Shown: positions 17,122-27,388, numbered from the stretch's first letter. The stretch: DNA of 64,000 nt from Flavobacteriaceae bacterium (GCA_947456815.1 CANGTL010000010.1:1-64000); one strand, 5' to 3'. Translations and numbers: made by a program. The notes: generated from the sequence alone by a model not told the origin.

Positions 17122-18231
17122 CTATTCTTTACTAGCGGTCATTTTCTTATGCATGTCCCATTTATCTTTAACAAATGCAACAATTTCATTTTCAAATCTT
17201 TCTAAACTAAAACGCAAAGCGTTTTTCCTAATTTTATTGGCATCAAATTGAATCTTCTCAAATCTTTCTATAGCATTTTCTAGTGACTCGACAGTTTGTG
17301 TATCGAAAAAAACGCCTGTTTTTTTGTTAATTACTGTTTCTAAAACTCCTCCCGCCCCATATGCAATAACTGGAGTGCCACATGCTTGAGCTTCAATTGG
17401 AGCTATTCCAAAACCTTCCACTCCAGTTTGAATGAATCCTTTGGCATTCTGAATATACTTGCTTACTTCACTAGATTCTAAAAACCCTAGAAAAACAATA
17501 TTGTCAAATGCCATTTTTTTAAGATTTGCATATTGATCACCGTCTCCAATAATATATAATTTTCGGTTTGAGCCATTAAAAGCCTTAATGGCAAGATCAA
17601 ATCTCTTTACATGCACCAATCGACCAACAGCTACATAGTAATCCTGTTTATGAATTTCTAGAGGAAAAGAAGATAAATCAACAGGAGGGTAGATCACCTC
17701 AGAGTCTCGACCATATTTTGCCTTCACCCAATCTTTTACAAAAACGGAATTACTAATTATGTAATCTGGATTTCTTGACTGGCGTATATCTATTTTTCGC
17801 AAAAAATAGACTACGGGATGAATTACATAGCGAAGTTTTCCGAAATAAAGTTCGTAATCACTCCATATATAATTAAAATTTCTAGCTTGAAAATAACTAA
17901 TGTGCAACTGGTTACGATTGCTTTTTCTAACTCCTTTAGCAACTGCGTGTGATGAAGAAAATATCAATTCAACATCTTTGTCAATTTCTATTCTTCTAAC
18001 AAAATAGTGGAAAAGAAAAAAAAGGACTCGAAATCGCTTATTGAGTTTTCTTAGTGGACTTTCATTAATCAATTCCGATCCTTTTGGAAATATTTTCTGA
18101 AGATCATTCTTTTCCATTATATTCGCTAAAGTATATACAACATCAAAAGAAAATATTCTTTGAAATGTGCCTATTACCCTTTCTGCTCCTCCATACTTGT
18201 CGAGCCAATCAATAATCAATGCCTTTTTCAA
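17122..18231 (-). CDS. Glycosyltransferase family 4 (group 1)
   Basis: A 369-residue GT-B enzyme. The N-terminal KALIIDWLDKYGGAERV glycine loop and the C-terminal VEGFGIAPIEAQACGTPVIA motif with the E-x7-E signature identify GT4. It should be a retaining transferase acting on a lipid-linked oligosaccharide at the cytoplasmic face of the membrane. The start is TTG at 18231: a stop lies two codons upstream and no ATG precedes the first beta strand. It lies downstream of, and on the same strand as, the polymerase-like gene at 18337. Donor sugar unknown. Confidence 0.87.
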   Translation of the reverse strand: MKKALIIDWLDKYGGAERVIGTFQRIFSFDVVYTLANIMEKNDLQKIFPKGSELINESPLRKLNKRFRVLFFLFHYFVRRIEIDKDVELIFSSSHAVAKGVRKSNRNQLHISYFQARNFNYIWSDYELYFGKLRYVIHPVVYFLRKIDIRQSRNPDYIISNSVFVKDWVKAKYGRDSEVIYPPVDLSSFPLEIHKQDYYVAVGRLVHVKRFDLAIKAFNGSNRKLYIIGDGDQYANLKKMAFDNIVFLGFLESSEVSKYIQNAKGFIQTGVEGFGIAPIEAQACGTPVIAYGAGGVLETVINKKTGVFFDTQTVESLENAIERFEKIQFDANKIRKNALRFSLERFENEIVAFVKDKWDMHKKMTASKE

Positions 18232-18336
18232 AATTTACAATTTAACATTTTACGCTTTTTTGATTACAAAAACAAACTGATTCAAGTCTATAAAAATTAT
18301 ATTTCAATCGCAATAAAAAACCTTTCATCTATTCTT

Positions 18337-19554
18337 TTATACTTTTTCTTTAGTAGTTCGATGAAAAATTACTATTGAAATTAATAAACTAAATAAATAA
18401 ACTCCTAGCTGACGTTGTAATACATTTTCTACTGCAAAAAAAAGCAACATCGATAGAATCAACATTGACTTTATTTTATTTCTTCGGTAGATTACCAAAT
18501 TTGAAAGGAAAAAAACGCTCAATAGTAAAATGCCTATAATTCCCCCACCTAGGTAAGTAGCAATGAATTGACTATGTGAATTCAATTTTGCATTAATAAA
18601 GAAATTGGCCCTATCAACATTAATAATCTTTTCTTTGTAACAATTCATAAATAAGCTGTCGATTTTCTGTTCTGAATTAATACCAAAAAGAACATTAAAT
18701 TCGGCTGACTTTGATATGTTAAATGCGCAAGGCCAAATAATTGCTCTTGGCTCATGCCTCATAAACTTTGATGTTGACTCCTCTACAGATCGATCTATAA
18801 AAAGCCTTTCCTTTAAATTTTGATTGGATGTAATTATCATTATACCAAATGATGTAAAAAGCAGCAAAAAAAACACTTGGGTTTTTAGTGATATCCTATT
18901 GTAAAAAATCAAATTCAATAGTATTAAAATGAATATTGTAATTGAAGAAATTCTGGCAGAAATAAGTACAATAAATACAATCAGACTAAAACAAAAAAAA
19001 TAAAGAATCCACTTTATACTATTATATACCTCCGCCAAATAAATTGCGGAAATAATTGATACAACAGAAACAAACCCTAAGTAGGGTCTTTCTGTCATTA
19101 AAATTGAATTGATTAATTCCCCTTCAACTGGTAAAATTTGTTTTGTTGAACTATAATACAATATAATCCCATATGAGGCCCTTATTACTAAAAATAATCC
19201 TAATAAAATAAAAGACAAAAATATCCGATCAAAATTTTTAACCTTTAATGCTAGGATAGGAATTAAAATAATTGGAAGTACGAGTGTATGATGGTTTTCG
19301 ATCAATTGTTTGCATACAACGTCTTTACCCATAAAATATATTAAAAAACAATACAGAAAAATAATAGGATAGCTTTTTAAAATCAAAAAATCAATGTTTT
19401 TCAACTCTTTAATATCCAAAATAAAAAACAAGAACAAAGTTATTAATAATCCGTTAGGGATACTAAGCGAAAAAGGAAGTGACAAAACCAAAAAGCAAAA
19501 CAAGTAATCAAACAAATCGGTTTTTACACTTTTGAACTTTGTAATGCTTACCAT
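18337..19554 (-). CDS. O-antigen polymerase/ligase-like membrane protein (Wzy/WaaL type)
   Basis: A 405-residue protein with about ten to twelve hydrophobic helices and one large polar loop at about residues 245-325. That topology is typical of Wzy polymerases and WaaL-type ligases, which act on undecaprenyl-linked glycans at the periplasmic face. Sequence identity within these families is low, so the assignment rests on topology and location in a glycan locus. A second protein of this type is encoded at 21002-22396; which polymerises and which ligates is not clear. The composition is strikingly AT-rich, more so than the housekeeping genes, as is common for acquired polysaccharide genes. Confidence 0.75.
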   Translation of the reverse strand: MVSITKFKSVKTDLFDYLFCFLVLSLPFSLSIPNGLLITLFLFFILDIKELKNIDFLILKSYPIIFLYCFLIYFMGKDVVCKQLIENHHTLVLPIILIPILALKVKNFDRIFLSFILLGLFLVIRASYGIILYYSSTKQILPVEGELINSILMTERPYLGFVSVVSIISAIYLAEVYNSIKWILYFFCFSLIVFIVLISARISSITIFILILLNLIFYNRISLKTQVFFLLLFTSFGIMIITSNQNLKERLFIDRSVEESTSKFMRHEPRAIIWPCAFNISKSAEFNVLFGINSEQKIDSLFMNCYKEKIINVDRANFFINAKLNSHSQFIATYLGGGIIGILLLSVFFLSNLVIYRRNKIKSMLILSMLLFFAVENVLQRQLGVYLFSLLISIVIFHRTTKEKV

Positions 19555-19732
19555 ACTTAAAATTTACTCTTTTTTGCAAATAATATGCGACAAAGATATG
19601 TATTACGATGAATTACAAATCAAATGTCTAAAAGAAATAAATTTGATTTTTTCTTGTGGCTTTTAAATTGAAATAACGATATTTGCGTCCTAAAAAGAAA
19701 AAAAAGGAATTTTTAAATTAAATCTACAAGTG

Positions 19733-20086
19733 ATGAAGAAGAATTTTTTTATTGTAGCTTTGTTTGGCTTGATATTTTTGTCTTGTAATGATAAAAACAA
19801 AAGTGCAAATGATGCCGAATCCAAAACCTCGAACGAAGCGGTTAAAGATACCTTAACAGATGCTGACCGTTTAGAAGGAAAGGTTGTTATGTCTTCCGCT
19901 GGAGAATGGTTTGTTATTAAAGAAGGGCTGCGTTGGCGCGCTATGTCAGAGCCTGCAACAACTGACTATCTAAACTCTATAGCTAATGGTCAAAACAATG
20001 TGGTTAGAGACGTTCCTGAAACTACATTAAGTCAGTTCCCAATAGCGGGTGAAATTTTACCTAAACTTGAGTTTAAAAAAAATTAA
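19733..20086 (+). CDS. Small lipoprotein of unknown function
   Basis: I use the ATG at 19733; an overlapping GTG at 19730 is the only upstream alternative. The 117-residue product starts MKKNFFIVALFGLIFLSC, a lipoprotein signal with the acylated cysteine at about residue 18. A charged Lys/Asp/Ser-rich linker follows, then a folded part with EGKVVMSSAGEWFVIKEGLRW. No domain was recognised. It lies between glycan genes and runs opposite to most of them, with its own terminator at 20093. It could be a periplasmic accessory of polysaccharide export or an unrelated insertion; the sequence does not say. Confidence 0.65.
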   Translation: MKKNFFIVALFGLIFLSCNDKNKSANDAESKTSNEAVKDTLTDADRLEGKVVMSSAGEWFVIKEGLRWRAMSEPATTDYLNSIANGQNNVVRDVPETTLSQFPIAGEILPKLEFKKN

Positions 20087-20092
20087 ATGTAT

Positions 20093-20117
20093 ACCACTCT
20101 TTTGAGTGGTTTTTTTT
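20093..20117 (+). terminator. Rho-independent terminator after the lipoprotein gene
   Basis: ACCACTC pairs with GAGTGGT around a TTTT loop and is followed by a run of eight T residues. It lies 7 bases past the lipoprotein stop. Confidence 0.85.
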
Positions 20118-20162
20118 CAGTTGATATTTTAACAACACTTCTAAGTATATCAAAAACACCTT

Positions 20163-20981
20163 ATGGATGTCATTGCTTCTAATGAAAGTAAAATAATTGT
20201 ATTACTTGCTCACTACAACGATAATTTTAGGCTTAGTAAAGCCATAGAGTCGATAAAGGAACCTATCCCAATTGATTTATTAATCGTAGATGACGGGAGT
20301 GAAATAAAGCCCAATGAGAAAGAACTACAAAAAGCATATAGTAATAGCGGAAAAATTACTGTATTGCTTTTAGAAAGAAATATGGGTTCTGAAAAAGCTA
20401 GGAATATTGGTTTAGAATGGATATCTAAATTAAACTATAAGTATATTGCGGCTATGGATTCTGATGATCTTAATAAAGAAAATCGTTTTTTTAAGCAATT
20501 TTCTTATTTAGAACAAAATGAATCGATTAAATTTCTTGGTTCTTGGTGTGATTGTATTGACAGTAAAGGAAACTTTTTATATACTCAAAAATATCCTGTT
20601 TCTGACAGTGAAATTAAAAAGAAAATGTATATCAATTCTATGTTTGCTCATGCCACAATATTTTTTCGTGCTGAAATACTAAAAACTATTGGCTTTTATC
20701 CTGAAGGTTATAAATGGGCTGAAGATTATGCATTAGCATTTAAGGCTACAAAAAAATTTAAAGTTGAAAATTATCCTGAAGCATTAATTTATTATACTAT
20801 TAATGAAAAAGGCATTTCCTCTATGAATAGAAAAGCTCAGGTTATTAGTAGGCTAAGAATTATTCTTCATAATTTTTATTTTGGATTTTACCCTATTTAC
20901 GGCTTAGTTCGCAACCTTCCACTTATTTTTGTATCAAGAGAATTTATGACCTCTATAAAGAAAGTTCTTAAAAGAAATTAA
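20163..20981 (+). CDS. Glycosyltransferase family 2
   Basis: A 272-residue GT-A transferase. LLAHYNDNFRLSKAIESI, LIVDDGSEIKPNEKE and the metal-binding DSDD in AAMDSDDLNKENRFF are the usual family 2 landmarks, and WAEDYALAFKA supplies the catalytic-base region (ED). It is one of the few plus-strand genes in this locus and follows the small lipoprotein gene after a terminator, so it probably has its own promoter. Base composition is very AT-rich, like the neighbouring wzx and wzy-type genes. The sugar is unknown. Confidence 0.85.
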   Translation: MDVIASNESKIIVLLAHYNDNFRLSKAIESIKEPIPIDLLIVDDGSEIKPNEKELQKAYSNSGKITVLLLERNMGSEKARNIGLEWISKLNYKYIAAMDSDDLNKENRFFKQFSYLEQNESIKFLGSWCDCIDSKGNFLYTQKYPVSDSEIKKKMYINSMFAHATIFFRAEILKTIGFYPEGYKWAEDYALAFKATKKFKVENYPEALIYYTINEKGISSMNRKAQVISRLRIILHNFYFGFYPIYGLVRNLPLIFVSREFMTSIKKVLKRN

Positions 20982-21001
20982 TGTTCTTATACTACAACCT
21001 T

Positions 21002-22396
21002 TTAAGGTGTAATTTTATTTCTCTTCTTAATATCGCCAAGTAATTTGATCAAAATAGCCATACAGAGCCAAAAACCATGTTGTCTAAAGAAGTCGGTTTG
21101 CATCCAGTTTAGACTTAATCCAGCAAAAGAGATAATTAAAATTAATCCAAGTGTTTTTTCTTCATCCATCCCTTTTTTCCAAACCAATAGTGCTTTCTTA
21201 ATACAAAGATAAATTAGTGAACTAAAAATCAGAAATCCTATAATTCCGGTTTCAGCTAGCAATCGTGTGTAAATATTATATGCTGTAGGGAAAGACCGGT
21301 CATTCTTGTTTTCATATTTTAATTTAAATTCATAATTGTCTTTTTTCGCCCATCGCGGATAATAAAATCTTTTGTAATATGTTTCCTGTCCAAATCCAAC
21401 ACCTGTTATTGGATGGTCTTTAAAAACTTGTAAAGAAGCGTATTGCATTCCAAATCTAGATTGATTAGAAACGCTTTTAGTTAGGTTTTCTCTAAAATTA
21501 AGGCTTTCTGCTTTCTCTGTAAAGGCCTTGGTGATTTTATCTCCATTCAAAAAGAGCAAAACAACAGTAGCAAGCAAGGTGTATTTAAATGCATCTCTCA
21601 GTAACCCTCGATATTGATGCATTGAATACAAAACAGAAAAGAGAATTACTAGTTGTAGTCCGATATTAATGAATGCCGTTCTAGACCCAGAAAAAAAAGT
21701 CAAGAAAAGCACCATTAATGTGGGGATAAATCGAGACTTACCTTTTTCTGTAAAAATGTAACTGAACATCCAACCCGATATGGTTATTAGATAATTACCT
21801 AAAGACGGCGATTCATAAGCGACTGATGAAATTCTACCGTCTGGCTGATAGTTCACGTCAAGAAATGGGAAATAATCAAATATCCCCAAAACTGGTCGCA
21901 ATGCACCTATATGAAAATAAATAATTAATGTTTCAATAAATCCATAAAAGAAAACAAATACGAGTCCGATTAATAGAACTTTCCGAATTGTATTTAAAAT
22001 TCTTGTTGCATTCCAACCAATAATTACATTCCAATAAAAAATAAAAAAAATAAATGCTGAAACAAGCAGTGAAAAAAATTGTCTAATAAATCTTACTATC
22101 CCTCCTGTGTGTTTGAAATAACTGTCGCATACTGCATTAAAATTGATTAAGATCGTAATTATACACCATGCAAAGAACAGAAGTAAAGTTCCAAATAATA
22201 AGTTCTTGTATGGTATTGAAATTTTCTTTATTCTCAATGCTTCTATCAAAAGGAAAACAAAACCTGCGATGAAAAAAAAAGCTCCCGATTCGTTCTTAAA
22301 CTCTCCAAATTCTTTAATGCCTTCAAAATCATTGAACGGAAAAAAAAACCATCCGATAAAAAATAGATATGTATATAGTTTTCTTAATGAACTCAT
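21002..22396 (-). CDS. O-antigen ligase/polymerase family membrane protein
   Basis: A 464-residue polytopic protein with about ten to twelve helices. The long periplasmic loop (about 285-385) carries QVFKDHPITGVGFGQETYYK and RSFPTAYNIYTRLLAETGIIGF, resembling the Wzy_C/WaaL signature in which a short H/N-rich segment precedes a G-x-x-G-F helix. It is a better match to the O-antigen ligase family than the 405-residue protein at 18337. It would polymerise glycan repeats or attach them to lipid A core. It follows the flippase gene by one base, so the two are cotranscribed and presumably act on the same lipid-linked oligosaccharide. Confidence 0.82.
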   Translation of the reverse strand: MSSLRKLYTYLFFIGWFFFPFNDFEGIKEFGEFKNESGAFFFIAGFVFLLIEALRIKKISIPYKNLLFGTLLLFFAWCIITILINFNAVCDSYFKHTGGIVRFIRQFFSLLVSAFIFFIFYWNVIIGWNATRILNTIRKVLLIGLVFVFFYGFIETLIIYFHIGALRPVLGIFDYFPFLDVNYQPDGRISSVAYESPSLGNYLITISGWMFSYIFTEKGKSRFIPTLMVLFLTFFSGSRTAFINIGLQLVILFSVLYSMHQYRGLLRDAFKYTLLATVVLLFLNGDKITKAFTEKAESLNFRENLTKSVSNQSRFGMQYASLQVFKDHPITGVGFGQETYYKRFYYPRWAKKDNYEFKLKYENKNDRSFPTAYNIYTRLLAETGIIGFLIFSSLIYLCIKKALLVWKKGMDEEKTLGLILIISFAGLSLNWMQTDFFRQHGFWLCMAILIKLLGDIKKRNKITP

Positions 22397-22397
22397 T

Positions 22398-23648
22398 TTA
22401 CTTTTCGTTTATTTCTTTTTGCAAAATAGCATCATTAATAACTTGTTTGATTAGAATTTTTTTAAAGATCAAAATTCTCAACAGCCAAATCAATATAACT
22501 ATTAATATAATGGTCTTGATACTCGTTAAAAATAACATGGCCATCATAATAATAATGAATGAAACTATTAAGAAAATGCTGTTTGCTCTCATAAGTGAAT
22601 GGAAATTAGTTTTGGCTTCAAATGCAGATGTAATCGACGAGGAGTATAGCCTTATTACACCCAAAACCAACAGCATTATAATAACAGTATTATATCGATC
22701 AAAATCAAAAGAAATGATTTTTATATGCTGCAATACTTTGGGAATTGCAAAAAGAATCACTGCAATAAAAACCCCTAGAATCAGTACCTTTTTGTTGAAC
22801 GAATCAAATAATTCTATTGAAAAGTTCTTTTTAAAAAACACCAATTGTTTGAAACCAATATAATTTTGAAGAATTGAAAATGGTGCTAAAAAAAAATTAG
22901 TTAAATAAAAATAATTTCCAAATTCTTCTACACCAAATTTGTTTTCTATTATAAATCTATCTCCAAACATTAATAATGAAAAAGAAGTAATTGATATAAA
23001 AAACTGAAAGGAAGTTGCAAGTATTTCACGACTACTGTGATTCTTGTTAAATACAAATTGAATCTTCCTTATATAATGATATAAGGAAAAAACAAAGGCC
23101 AAAATAATCCCATACATCAATAAATTAATCATACTCTCTAAATCTGACTTCTTTAAAATAAAAAAAACAAAGGCCAAGACCAACAAAATAATCTTCCAAA
23201 AATTAGAAATAAACTGAGCAAAAACGAAATTAGAATTAAGCCGGAAGATATTAAACAAAAGTAAAAGAGCAACCATACTCACGCTTGAAAAGTAGAGTAA
23301 GGCAATGTTAACCTGAATTTGTCGCAAGAAATAAAATCTGAAATAAATTGTGCTAAGTAGCGAAGTAATAAGTATCGTCGTAATTATTAGCTTTAATTGA
23401 AATTTTTGAGTAGTAATCTTATTCGATTCCAAAAAATTTGAATATCTCAAGAAAATTTGCTCCAACCCCAACAGCCCATACATAAAAATTATTGAAAAGT
23501 ACGTAATAACTATTGAATATTGTCCATAATCATCATGACTTAAAATTTCTTTAAATAATATATTCGATAAGAAAAAGCAACTCGCTCCAATTACAATTAA
23601 AACTAAAGAGAGATGACTTGTACTTTTGCTAATTAGTGTTTTAATCAA
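22398..23648 (-). CDS. Oligosaccharide flippase (Wzx-like, MOP superfamily)
   Basis: A 416-residue membrane protein with about twelve helices and the N-terminal pattern typical of polysaccharide flippases: a first helix near 12-32, then FKEILSHDDYGQYSIVITYFS. It would move undecaprenyl-diphosphate-linked repeat units to the periplasmic side. It is followed one base later by the Wzy/WaaL-like gene. The likely start is TTG at 23648: the next in-frame Met is about 55 codons in and would remove the first helix, and a stop lies a few codons upstream. Composition is markedly AT-rich. Confidence 0.82.
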   Translation of the reverse strand: MIKTLISKSTSHLSLVLIVIGASCFFLSNILFKEILSHDDYGQYSIVITYFSIIFMYGLLGLEQIFLRYSNFLESNKITTQKFQLKLIITTILITSLLSTIYFRFYFLRQIQVNIALLYFSSVSMVALLLLFNIFRLNSNFVFAQFISNFWKIILLVLAFVFFILKKSDLESMINLLMYGIILAFVFSLYHYIRKIQFVFNKNHSSREILATSFQFFISITSFSLLMFGDRFIIENKFGVEEFGNYFYLTNFFLAPFSILQNYIGFKQLVFFKKNFSIELFDSFNKKVLILGVFIAVILFAIPKVLQHIKIISFDFDRYNTVIIMLLVLGVIRLYSSSITSAFEAKTNFHSLMRANSIFLIVSFIIIMMAMLFLTSIKTIILIVILIWLLRILIFKKILIKQVINDAILQKEINEK

Positions 23649-23974
23649 AATATATATGAAGAATCATTTGGAGTTATTGGCAACAAATATATTCTTTTTT
23701 TAAATTCATCTATAAGAATTATTTAGCTTGTCATATCAACACAATATCTTTTCTGTTTAGATAAAATTTTTATTCTGCTATTTTCCAAAAGCATTAAATC
23801 TTTTAAATAGCAATCTCTTGGTTAAAAACTTCATCAAAAAAAAGTCTGTTGTTATAAAGATTCAATTAATTCCTGCACTTTATAGAGAATTTGCGCTTTG
23901 TGTCGACAAAAATTTGTAATTTATTAACAATTATATAATTTCACAGCCTTATTAATCAATACTTTAAAAAAGTC
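23649..23974. other. Divergent intergenic region between the flippase and the first CotH gene
   Basis: This 326-base AT-rich stretch holds no supported gene. A TTTG at 23913-23916 is followed after 19 bases by TAATTTCA at 23936-23943, a weak match to a -33/-7 promoter for the CotH gene at 23975. The second CotH gene has the similar TAATTTCG at 27529-27536. Nothing is recognisable on the flippase side. Confidence 0.4.
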
Positions 23975-26900
23975 ATGAAAAAAATTACCCCATTTTTTAT
24001 CACTTTGCTTTTACTGTTCTTTTCAAATTTCGCCTCAAGTCAAAGCATTGTTATCAATGAAGTTGTATCAGCTAACACCACTATTAATCAAGATGAAGAC
24101 GGTTCTTACCAAGATTGGGTGGAAATCAGAAACAATGGTGCTTCTGCTGTAAACCTCGATAGTTTTGGTTTAAGTGACGATGCGCTACTTCCTTTTAAAT
24201 GGACGTTCCCAGCAGTTAGCATTGGAGCAGGTCAAAACTTATTAATTTGGTGCTCGGATAAAGACCGTGCAACTGCAGGACAGCCACTGCACACCAATTT
24301 TAAACTAAGTTCTGCAGGCGAAACATTAATCCTAACAAATGGATCTGGACTGTTGTTAGACACTGTAACCGTGCCTTTTATGTTACAGAACATTTCTTAT
24401 GGTCGTATTCCAAACGGAACTGGTGCTTTTAAGTTCTTTAATGTTGTTACACCGGCTGCGGCAAACGGAAACGTGGCTTACACAGAAGCGCTATTACCAC
24501 CAACATTCTCTCAAGATTCTTCTGTTCTAACAACTGGATTTAATCTAACATTATCTACTACTGTTCCTGGAGCAACTATTCTTTATACATTAGACGGTTC
24601 CGAGCCTCAACTTTCAAATCTGGGAGGAACTACTTATAGTTATAAGAATCAATACCAGGAAGTGAGCACTGCTCAGCCTTTGGGTTCACTATTAACCAAT
24701 AGTTTTAGAACTTTTCAATACAGCGCGCCTTTGGCTATTGCAGATCGATCTGCGCTTCCTAATAAAGTTGCTTCTATTTCTACTACCTATAATTTCAACC
24801 CGACTTATATTCCTGCGAGCCCAATTTTTAAAGGAACTATCGTTCGTGCGAAACTAGTAAAGGCAGGAGCCTTAGATAGTCAAACAGAAACAAGAACGTA
24901 TTATATTTCTCCTTCGGGAACCAGTCGATTCACTTTACCAATTTTGTCGTTAAGTATTGATGAAAATAAATTATTTGATTACAATTCTGGAATTAGCGTT
25001 GCGGGAGTCGATTTTGATAATTGGCGATCCGCCAACCCAGATTTGGATGCAACTTACGAAAGTGACAATGCTAATTATTACCGTCGTGGAAGAGATTTCG
25101 AAAGAACAGCCAATATGACTTATCTTGTCAATGGAACCGAGGTTTTGAATCAAGATATCGGAATTCGTATTCACGGTGGAATTTCAAGATCAACAAGAAG
25201 CAAGTCATTCAACTTGTATGCGCGCGCTGAATATGGAAAAGACAATATGCACTACGGCTTTTTCGCCGATAATACTGATACTCATTTTACCAACCTAGTG
25301 CTTAGAAACTCTGGTGGAGATTTTGTCAACACGATGTTTAGAGATGGTTTGTGTCATAATTTAGTAAAATCGTTGAATTGTATCACCGAATCCTATCAAC
25401 CAACAATAACATTCATCAATGGTGAATATAACGGTATATTGAATGTTCGCGAAAAGTATGACGATCATTTTTTTAGCAATCGCTTTAATATTGCTAGCAC
25501 AGAATTAGACTACTTAAGAGATCAAGGAATTGCCAGTAACGGGCAGGCTGATTATGGTGATGATATTCACTATCAAGCAATGTTGTCCTATTTAAACTCA
25601 AATAGTATGGCAACGCTTTCTAATTACAATTACATCAAAACGCAAATGGATACAGATAGTTTCAACGACTATCATATTTCTAATATCTACCTTCAAAATG
25701 GCGACTGGCCAGGAACCAATATCGAATACTGGAGAAAAAGAACCGCAAGTTATGAGCCTAATGCGCCATACGGACAAGATGGTAGATGGCGTTGGGCTTT
25801 TCATGATTTGGATGATACGTTTGGATTTTACTACGATGACGTGGCGCACAATTCTCTAGCAGACGCAACGGAACCCAACGGACCTGATTATCCAAATCCG
25901 GCTTGGTCTACTTTCATTCTGCGTAAACTATTGGTTAGCCCAGTGTATAAAAATGAATTCATCAACCGTTTTGCTGATTTGATGAATACAACATTTCTTC
26001 CTTCTCGAGTAGTTGAAATGATTGATAGTATGAAGTCTGTCATCGAACCGGAAATGCTAGAACACATTGCGCGATGGAAAGTTCCTTCTAGCATAGATGT
26101 TTGGCAGTATTTTCTAAATAAAGAACGCGAATTTGCCAATGACAGAGCGGCTTTTCAAAGAGATCATATTCGTTCGCAATTTGGAATTACATCTAACATC
26201 AATGCAACGTTAAATGTATCTAATGATGCACATGGTTATATTAAAATGAATACGATAGATATTAAGCCTGGAACGCCTGGGATTTCTGCAACTCCATATC
26301 CTTGGACTGGTGTTTATTTTTCAAACATTCCTGTTACTTTAACCGCGATTGCAAAACCAGGTTATGTGTTTAGCAATTGGACTGGTGCTTCATCTAGTAC
26401 AAATGCAACAATCACTATAACCTCTCCTTCAAGTTTTGGAGTTACTGCAGTTTTTGTTCCTGAGCCAATTCCAACGAGTCAACCAATCTATTTTTGGATG
26501 ATGAATTCCGCAATTCCTAACAACATTCCTCTAGAAACATTAGCGACGACGTATGAGCCTGGCGGAATAGATGGAGTGATACAATATCAATCTTGTCTAG
26601 TTGGTTATCCTTTTACGGCTGCAGACATTGTGAATTGGAGAAAAGCGTCAATGGAAAGAAGAAATAGTCCAACAAACATTAACTATATTCCACTTGCAAA
26701 TAGCGATTTGCCTTTTGCAACAAGCGATATGAAAGGTTTGCAAATCAAAGAACCGCTTCAAAGTGGTAGTTTAGGAAACACGATGGTTTTCAATTTCGCA
26801 ACCACAGGGAAAAAAGATATCAAATTCTCTTTCGCTGCAATCAATGAATTGACAAACGCCTCTGGAATTCTAATTGACTATTCCATTAACGCTGGCGATC

Positions 26901-27361
26901 CCGTTTGGCTAACTACTGGATTGGCATCTAGCACTTTACCTCTAACAAGTTCATATCAATTATATAATATTGATTTTTCTAGCGTCACCGGAGCAAATAG
27001 TAATGCTAACTTTAAGATTCGCTTGAGATTTACCGGAACAAACATGACTGCAGATACTGGCGCTAGGATTTCATTTAATAATATAGCAGTACACGGAACA
27101 CAGCTTCCATTAGCTGTTGAAGAGAATTCTGCTCAACTTTTCTCGATATTTCCAAATCCGATTTCGGACTTGCTAAATGTTGTGGGGCTTTATCAATCTG
27201 GAGAAGTGAACTTCAAATTGTTTACCATCGATGGAAAACAAATTAAGTCGGGAGTTGTTGAAAACTCACAATTGAACTTTGCTGATTTATCGCGAGGATT
27301 GTACTTAATTCAATTAGAATCTGAAGGTAAAACAGAAACAAAAAAGATCATTAAAAAATAA
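23975..27361 (+). CDS. Secreted CotH-kinase-type protein with lamin-tail domain and T9SS tail
   Basis: A 1128-residue secreted protein. A signal peptide (residues 1-22, ending SSQ) is followed by a lamin-tail domain starting SIVINEVVSANTT. Next comes a chitobiase-like C-terminal module with TILYTLDGSEPQ, then the CotH-type domain with IRIHGGISRSTRSKSFNLYA, FINGEYNGILNVREKYDDHF and HDLDDTFGFYYDD. An InlB-like module (GYVFSNWTGASSSTNATITI) and a beta-sandwich follow. A T9SS type A tail starts FSIFPNPISD and ends KKIIKK. CotH proteins of Bacillus spores are atypical protein kinases; the Asp in the HDLDD segment is in the right place for metal binding, but activity here is inferred. It is a paralogue of the next gene. 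Confidence 0.87.
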   Translation: MKKITPFFITLLLLFFSNFASSQSIVINEVVSANTTINQDEDGSYQDWVEIRNNGASAVNLDSFGLSDDALLPFKWTFPAVSIGAGQNLLIWCSDKDRATAGQPLHTNFKLSSAGETLILTNGSGLLLDTVTVPFMLQNISYGRIPNGTGAFKFFNVVTPAAANGNVAYTEALLPPTFSQDSSVLTTGFNLTLSTTVPGATILYTLDGSEPQLSNLGGTTYSYKNQYQEVSTAQPLGSLLTNSFRTFQYSAPLAIADRSALPNKVASISTTYNFNPTYIPASPIFKGTIVRAKLVKAGALDSQTETRTYYISPSGTSRFTLPILSLSIDENKLFDYNSGISVAGVDFDNWRSANPDLDATYESDNANYYRRGRDFERTANMTYLVNGTEVLNQDIGIRIHGGISRSTRSKSFNLYARAEYGKDNMHYGFFADNTDTHFTNLVLRNSGGDFVNTMFRDGLCHNLVKSLNCITESYQPTITFINGEYNGILNVREKYDDHFFSNRFNIASTELDYLRDQGIASNGQADYGDDIHYQAMLSYLNSNSMATLSNYNYIKTQMDTDSFNDYHISNIYLQNGDWPGTNIEYWRKRTASYEPNAPYGQDGRWRWAFHDLDDTFGFYYDDVAHNSLADATEPNGPDYPNPAWSTFILRKLLVSPVYKNEFINRFADLMNTTFLPSRVVEMIDSMKSVIEPEMLEHIARWKVPSSIDVWQYFLNKEREFANDRAAFQRDHIRSQFGITSNINATLNVSNDAHGYIKMNTIDIKPGTPGISATPYPWTGVYFSNIPVTLTAIAKPGYVFSNWTGASSSTNATITITSPSSFGVTAVFVPEPIPTSQPIYFWMMNSAIPNNIPLETLATTYEPGGIDGVIQYQSCLVGYPFTAADIVNWRKASMERRNSPTNINYIPLANSDLPFATSDMKGLQIKEPLQSGSLGNTMVFNFATTGKKDIKFSFAAINELTNASGILIDYSINAGDPVWLTTGLASSTLPLTSSYQLYNIDFSSVTGANSNANFKIRLRFTGTNMTADTGARISFNNIAVHGTQLPLAVEENSAQLFSIFPNPISDLLNVVGLYQSGEVNFKLFTIDGKQIKSGVVENSQLNFADLSRGLYLIQLESEGKTETKKIIKK

Positions 27362-27388
27362 AACAATTCCACTCGAATTGCCTAATCT

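Noticed and set aside
22369..22863. A 164-codon plus-strand open frame
   Set aside because: It lies opposite the well-supported flippase gene, has no start context and reads as its antisense shadow.
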